DNA of 64,000 nucleotides, taken from Gottschalkiaceae bacterium SANA. Lineage in GTDB: Bacteria; Bacillota; Clostridia; Tissierellales; GPF-1. The position numbers and the translations under genes are program-made. The notes under the pieces are model-generated. The model searched no databases. It was not told the DNA's origin and saw only the letters and a program-made list of their open reading frames with translations. The DNA is taken from positions 2,356,001-2,420,000 of the forward strand of contig AP028876.1 in assembly GCA_036323355.1 (NCBI GenBank), read 5' to 3'. Of the stretch, positions 61,306 to 64,000 are shown in pieces (position 1 is the first letter of the stretch; every line of letters begins with the position of its first letter).

Positions 61306-62361
61306 TTACGCCCTCCCCAAAATTGATTTAATTTTTTCAGCAACGCCTTTTGGTGTAGGGATCATGCCGCCGCATCTTCCGTAGAATTCAACCGGACGTT
61401 TCCCCTCAACTGAAATTTTTACATCATCGATCATCTGACCCAAACTCATTTCCACTGTTAAATAGGCCTTGGTTTTTTCAGAAACCTCTTCAAAAGCCGC
61501 TTCTGGGAATGGCCACAGGGTAATCGGACGAATCAAGCCAACTTCAATGCCGTCCTTTTTACAAATTTCAATCGCATTTTTCACAATTCTAGCGGTTGTG
61601 CCGTAGGCAACGCAAACCACTTCAGCTTCTTCCGTATTAAAGGTTTCAACACGAACCTCGTTCTTCTTCATCAAAGCAAATTTTTCTTCAAGATGATGGT
61701 TATGCTCTTCCAATACTTGGGGATCAATAAATAAAGAATTAATAATATTTGGCTTTCTCTTTCCCTTGGTTCCATTAGTTGCCCATGGTTTTTCAACCTT
61801 TAATGGCTCACGTTCAAAAAATTCAACAGGTTCCATCATTTGACCGATCATTCCATCTCCAAGAACCATAACTGGTGTTCGATATTTATCTGCCACATCA
61901 AAGGCTTCCTGCATCAAATCTACAGTTTCCTGAATGCTGGCTGGTGCATAGACTGGATGGTAATAGTCTCCATTTCCGCCGCCACGAGTGGATTGATAGT
62001 AATCCGATTGCGCTGGTTGAATGCTCCCAAGACCCGGTCCTCCACGCATAATATTTACGATTACACAAGGTAATTCTGCTCCTGCAATGTAAGAAATGCC
62101 TTCTTGTTTTAATGCAATTCCCGGAGAAGAGGAAGATGTCATAACACGAGCACCGCATCCGGCAGCACCGTAAACCATATTAATTGCCGCAACCTCGCTC
62201 TCGGCCTGAACGAATACGCCACCAACCTTTGGCAATTCACGCGCCATATATTCCGGTACTTCATTTTGTGGGGTAATGGGATATCCAAAGAAGTATTTAC
62301 AGCCAGCTTTAATTGCCGCCGCTCCGATCGCTTCGTTTCCCTTCATTAAAACTTTTGCCAT
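61306..62361 (-). CDS. 2-ketoisovalerate:ferredoxin oxidoreductase alpha subunit (VorB-like)
   Basis: Pyrimidine-binding subunit of the oxidoreductase. The 351-residue protein starts VLMKGNEAIGAAAIKAGCKYFFGYPITPQNE, has SSSSPGIALKQEGISYIAGAELP and NIMRGGPGLGSIQPAQSDYYQ, and a C-terminal domain with GYGTTARIVKNA-like sequence (VAYGTTARIVKNAIEIC). These fit VorB/KorA. It lies 10 nt after the ferredoxin gene and 1 nt before the beta subunit start. Confidence 0.92.
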   Translation of the reverse strand: MAKVLMKGNEAIGAAAIKAGCKYFFGYPITPQNEVPEYMARELPKVGGVFVQAESEVAAINMVYGAAGCGARVMTSSSSPGIALKQEGISYIAGAELPCVIVNIMRGGPGLGSIQPAQSDYYQSTRGGGNGDYYHPVYAPASIQETVDLMQEAFDVADKYRTPVMVLGDGMIGQMMEPVEFFEREPLKVEKPWATNGTKGKRKPNIINSLFIDPQVLEEHNHHLEEKFALMKKNEVRVETFNTEEAEVVCVAYGTTARIVKNAIEICKKDGIEVGLIRPITLWPFPEAAFEEVSEKTKAYLTVEMSLGQMIDDVKISVEGKRPVEFYGRCGGMIPTPKGVAEKIKSILGRA

Positions 62362-62371
62362 GTCTATCCTC

Positions 62372-62602
62372 CTATTTTCCTACCGTTCGGTAAACTGTAA
62401 TTGCCGTATCCGGACAAATGGTCGCGCAATTTGCACAGCCGATACATTTCTCCGGTTCAACAGCCATCGCGGGATGATATCCCTTGCTGTTGATCTTCGT
62501 CGTATCAAGAGCTAGGATCTTGACCGGGCATACCGAAATACAAAGTCCACATCCCTTGCATGCATCCGTATCAAAAACAACTTTTCCTTTTGCTTTACCC
62601 AT
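62372..62602 (-). CDS. 2[4Fe-4S] ferredoxin subunit (VorD-like)
   Basis: Electron-acceptor subunit of the oxidoreductase. The 76-residue protein has two complete cluster motifs, CKGCGLCISVCP and CIGCANCATICP. AAGGAGGAAGAAGC precedes the ATG at 62602; the frame is open further upstream but overlaps the ATPase gene. Order ferredoxin-alpha-beta-gamma is typical of clostridial vor/kor operons. Confidence 0.94.
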   Translation of the reverse strand: MGKAKGKVVFDTDACKGCGLCISVCPVKILALDTTKINSKGYHPAMAVEPEKCIGCANCATICPDTAITVYRTVGK

Positions 62603-62615
62603 GCTTCTTCCTCCT

Positions 62616-63287
62616 TTATAGCATCCATTGTTCACGCAAATATAATTGAAGCGGAAAAATTTCCCCTTCGATATCAACTGGCAATTCGCTTGCAACTGTT
62701 TCCAAGCAAGATACAAAACGAATTGGAATGTTTGTTTCCTTAGACAACGCTTGGGTAAGTTTTTGTCCGACTAATACATCTTCAAGCTTGGTACTTTTCA
62801 TTAAGTGCGTGTTATTAATCAGTCCCGTCACCCTTTGTCGAGCTGTATCTTCAATTCTCCGAAGATAAGACAAGGCACCTGGAAGATCTGCCGTTTCCGG
62901 CCGATAAGCGTTCACCACAAAAAATACATCGATCGGCTCATCTTGAAGATCCTTGTAAAATCGACTCAATACCCGTGCGCCTACGGGATCTCCACCCAAA
63001 TCAATGACGGCTTCATAATCCTTTTGATGCAAGGGTTTCAAAATTGATGCCGACACTGCCGGCACATCAATTGCAGAACCTTTAACAGAGCTAGAAATCA
63101 CTTCGACTCCTAGTTTCTGCAACTCTTCTTCTTTTTCACGTGGCCGAAAATAAGGATTAACGATATCTAAATCCACCAGACAAACTTTTTTACCTTGCTT
63201 GGCTAATGCAACCGCATAATTCACGGCAAACTCGGACTTTCCGCTTCCATAATGCCCGGTGATCACTCGGATTCTACGATCACTCAT
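62616..63287 (-). CDS. P-loop ATP-binding protein of the vor-buk operon
   Basis: A 223-residue SIMIBI-class-looking NTPase of unknown role. It has P-loop ITGHYGSGKSEFAVNYAVAL near residue 8, a switch-like LVDLDIVNPYFRPRE, and VIDLGGDPVGARVLSRF as a Walker-B/DxxG-like region. The lysine-rich deviant Walker motif of true MinD/ParA is absent. The ATG at 63287 lies within the end of buk (8-nt overlap), so it is coupled to it. A role in assembling or loading the iron-sulfur oxidoreductase is conceivable but unsupported. Confidence 0.8.
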   Translation of the reverse strand: MSDRRIRVITGHYGSGKSEFAVNYAVALAKQGKKVCLVDLDIVNPYFRPREKEEELQKLGVEVISSSVKGSAIDVPAVSASILKPLHQKDYEAVIDLGGDPVGARVLSRFYKDLQDEPIDVFFVVNAYRPETADLPGALSYLRRIEDTARQRVTGLINNTHLMKSTKLEDVLVGQKLTQALSKETNIPIRFVSCLETVASELPVDIEGEIFPLQLYLREQWML

Positions 63288-64000
63288 AGGTCTTCGCCTC
63301 TTCCATATGATGAAGTACGCGTAAGGCTCCATCTGCCAAGGCTTTCAACTCGTCTTCCCCAGGGAAAACAAAAATTGGTGCGATAAATTTAGTTCGCTTT
63401 TCGATCCATGAAACAAATCGATCATTATAGGCAATCCCCCCCGTAATGACGACGCCATCAACTTTTCCCTCTAAAACTGTCGCCATGGCACCTACCGATT
63501 TGGAAACCTGATAGGCCATTGCCTTCAGAACTTCTTCTGCTCGCTTGTCACCCTTATCGATTTTTTCAACGACTTCTCTTACGTCATTCGTACCTAAATG
63601 TGCAACGAGTCCACCTTTCCCTGCAATTTGCTTTTGCAAAGCCTTGGGACCTACAACTTCGGTCAGGTTCATAACCTCCCGTGCAGGTAAAGCTCCGGAA
63701 CGCTCTGGCGTCATCGGTCCTTCTCCATCCAATCCGTTGGTTACATCAACCACCCGACCCTCTGTATGGGCACCAATCGTAATACCGCCACCCAGATGAA
63801 CCACAATCAAATTAACCGCTTCGTATGGCTGATTCAATTGCTTAGCCGCTAGGCGTGCAATCGCCTTTTGATTTAAAGCATGAAAAACTGAGCGTCTTTG
63901 AACCCCTGGAATCCCTGTATATCGGGCCAATGGCTCCATTTCATCAACAACAACCGGATCAACAATAAAGGATGGTTTCCCCATAGGCTCGGCTATTTCA
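63280..64000 (-). CDS. buk: Butyrate kinase (partial, N-terminal part outside window)
   Basis: Makes ATP from butyryl- or isobutyryl-phosphate. About 240 C-terminal residues are visible of a family length near 355. The frame is open to the window edge and reads EIAEPMGKPSFIVDPVVVDE, VHLGGGITIGAHTEGRVVDV, and GGIAYNDRFVSWIEKRTKF, matching the acetokinase-fold butyrate kinases. The ATG at 63984 is internal, not the start. With the vor genes it suggests formation of isobutyrate or related branched acids from 2-oxoacids; the phosphotransacylase gene should lie just outside. Confidence 0.93.
   Translation of the reverse strand, partial: EIAEPMGKPSFIVDPVVVDEMEPLARYTGIPGVQRRSVFHALNQKAIARLAAKQLNQPYEAVNLIVVHLGGGITIGAHTEGRVVDVTNGLDGEGPMTPERSGALPAREVMNLTEVVGPKALQKQIAGKGGLVAHLGTNDVREVVEKIDKGDKRAEEVLKAMAYQVSKSVGAMATVLEGKVDGVVITGGIAYNDRFVSWIEKRTKFIAPIFVFPGEDELKALADGALRVLHHMEEAKTYE

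Overview
The window looks like chromosomal DNA from a low-to-moderate GC, strictly anaerobic Clostridia-type Firmicute. The supports are the cggR-gap-pgk-tpiA-gpmI-eno glycolytic operon, strong AGGAGG-type ribosome binding sites, sigma-A-like promoters, a multi-subunit [FeFe] hydrogenase, a ferredoxin-dependent 2-ketoisovalerate oxidoreductase next to butyrate kinase, and a pyrophosphate-energised ion pump. I cannot name the species. Almost every gene is on the minus strand; only rodA and a MltG-like gene are on the plus strand. I see no transposase, phage, CRISPR, tRNA or rRNA gene.

Layout: 57-3098 holds ssrA (tmRNA), smpB and rnr, the trans-translation/RNA decay set. 3135-6785 holds ddl, a membrane-fused MurF-like ligase and an alpha/beta hydrolase. 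6873-9177 holds the membrane pyrophosphatase and secG. 9292-16342 is the lower-glycolysis cluster with its CggR repressor and a recognisable CggR-type operator, followed upstream by rpoN. 17926-26714 is a nucleoside uptake and salvage cluster: BMP lipoprotein, ABC ATPase, two permeases, two nucleoside hydrolases, DeoD phosphorylase and an amidohydrolase. 26942-35866 holds housekeeping genes: trxB, Na/Pi symporter, trmL, HAD phosphatase, nth, kbl-like, queG, zinc ribbon, nfo and a small membrane protein.

35911-36620 is an array of eight 90-bp tandem repeats lying before rodA. 37966-48 kb continues with cca, a TGS-uridine kinase fusion, an MltG-like protein, an orphan molybdopterin oxidoreductase, a radical SAM protein, parvulin, three peptidase-region genes and mnmA. 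49.2-49.64 kb is an array of 32-bp tandem units, each able to form a hairpin. It begins directly after the hydrogenase stop codon, and the arms of its divergent units vary in a compensatory way. 49637-54137 is the hydrogenase operon (NuoE-like, small [2Fe-2S] protein, NuoF-like, HydA). 54277-59910 holds yfiH, cls, a 5-formyl-THF cyclo-ligase, a GNAT enzyme, a KamA-family enzyme and dinB. 60022 to the window end is the vor-ferredoxin-ATPase-buk operon, with buk cut by the window edge.

Metabolic picture (inference): nucleosides and probably amino acids are fermented. Sugars pass through lower glycolysis; branched-chain 2-oxoacids are oxidised by Vor to acyl-CoA and reduced ferredoxin; Buk yields ATP from the acyl phosphate; the hydrogenase reoxidises ferredoxin and NADH together; the pyrophosphatase recovers energy from PPi. 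The most unusual signals are the two tandem arrays, above all the hairpin array fused to the 3' end of the hydrogenase operon.
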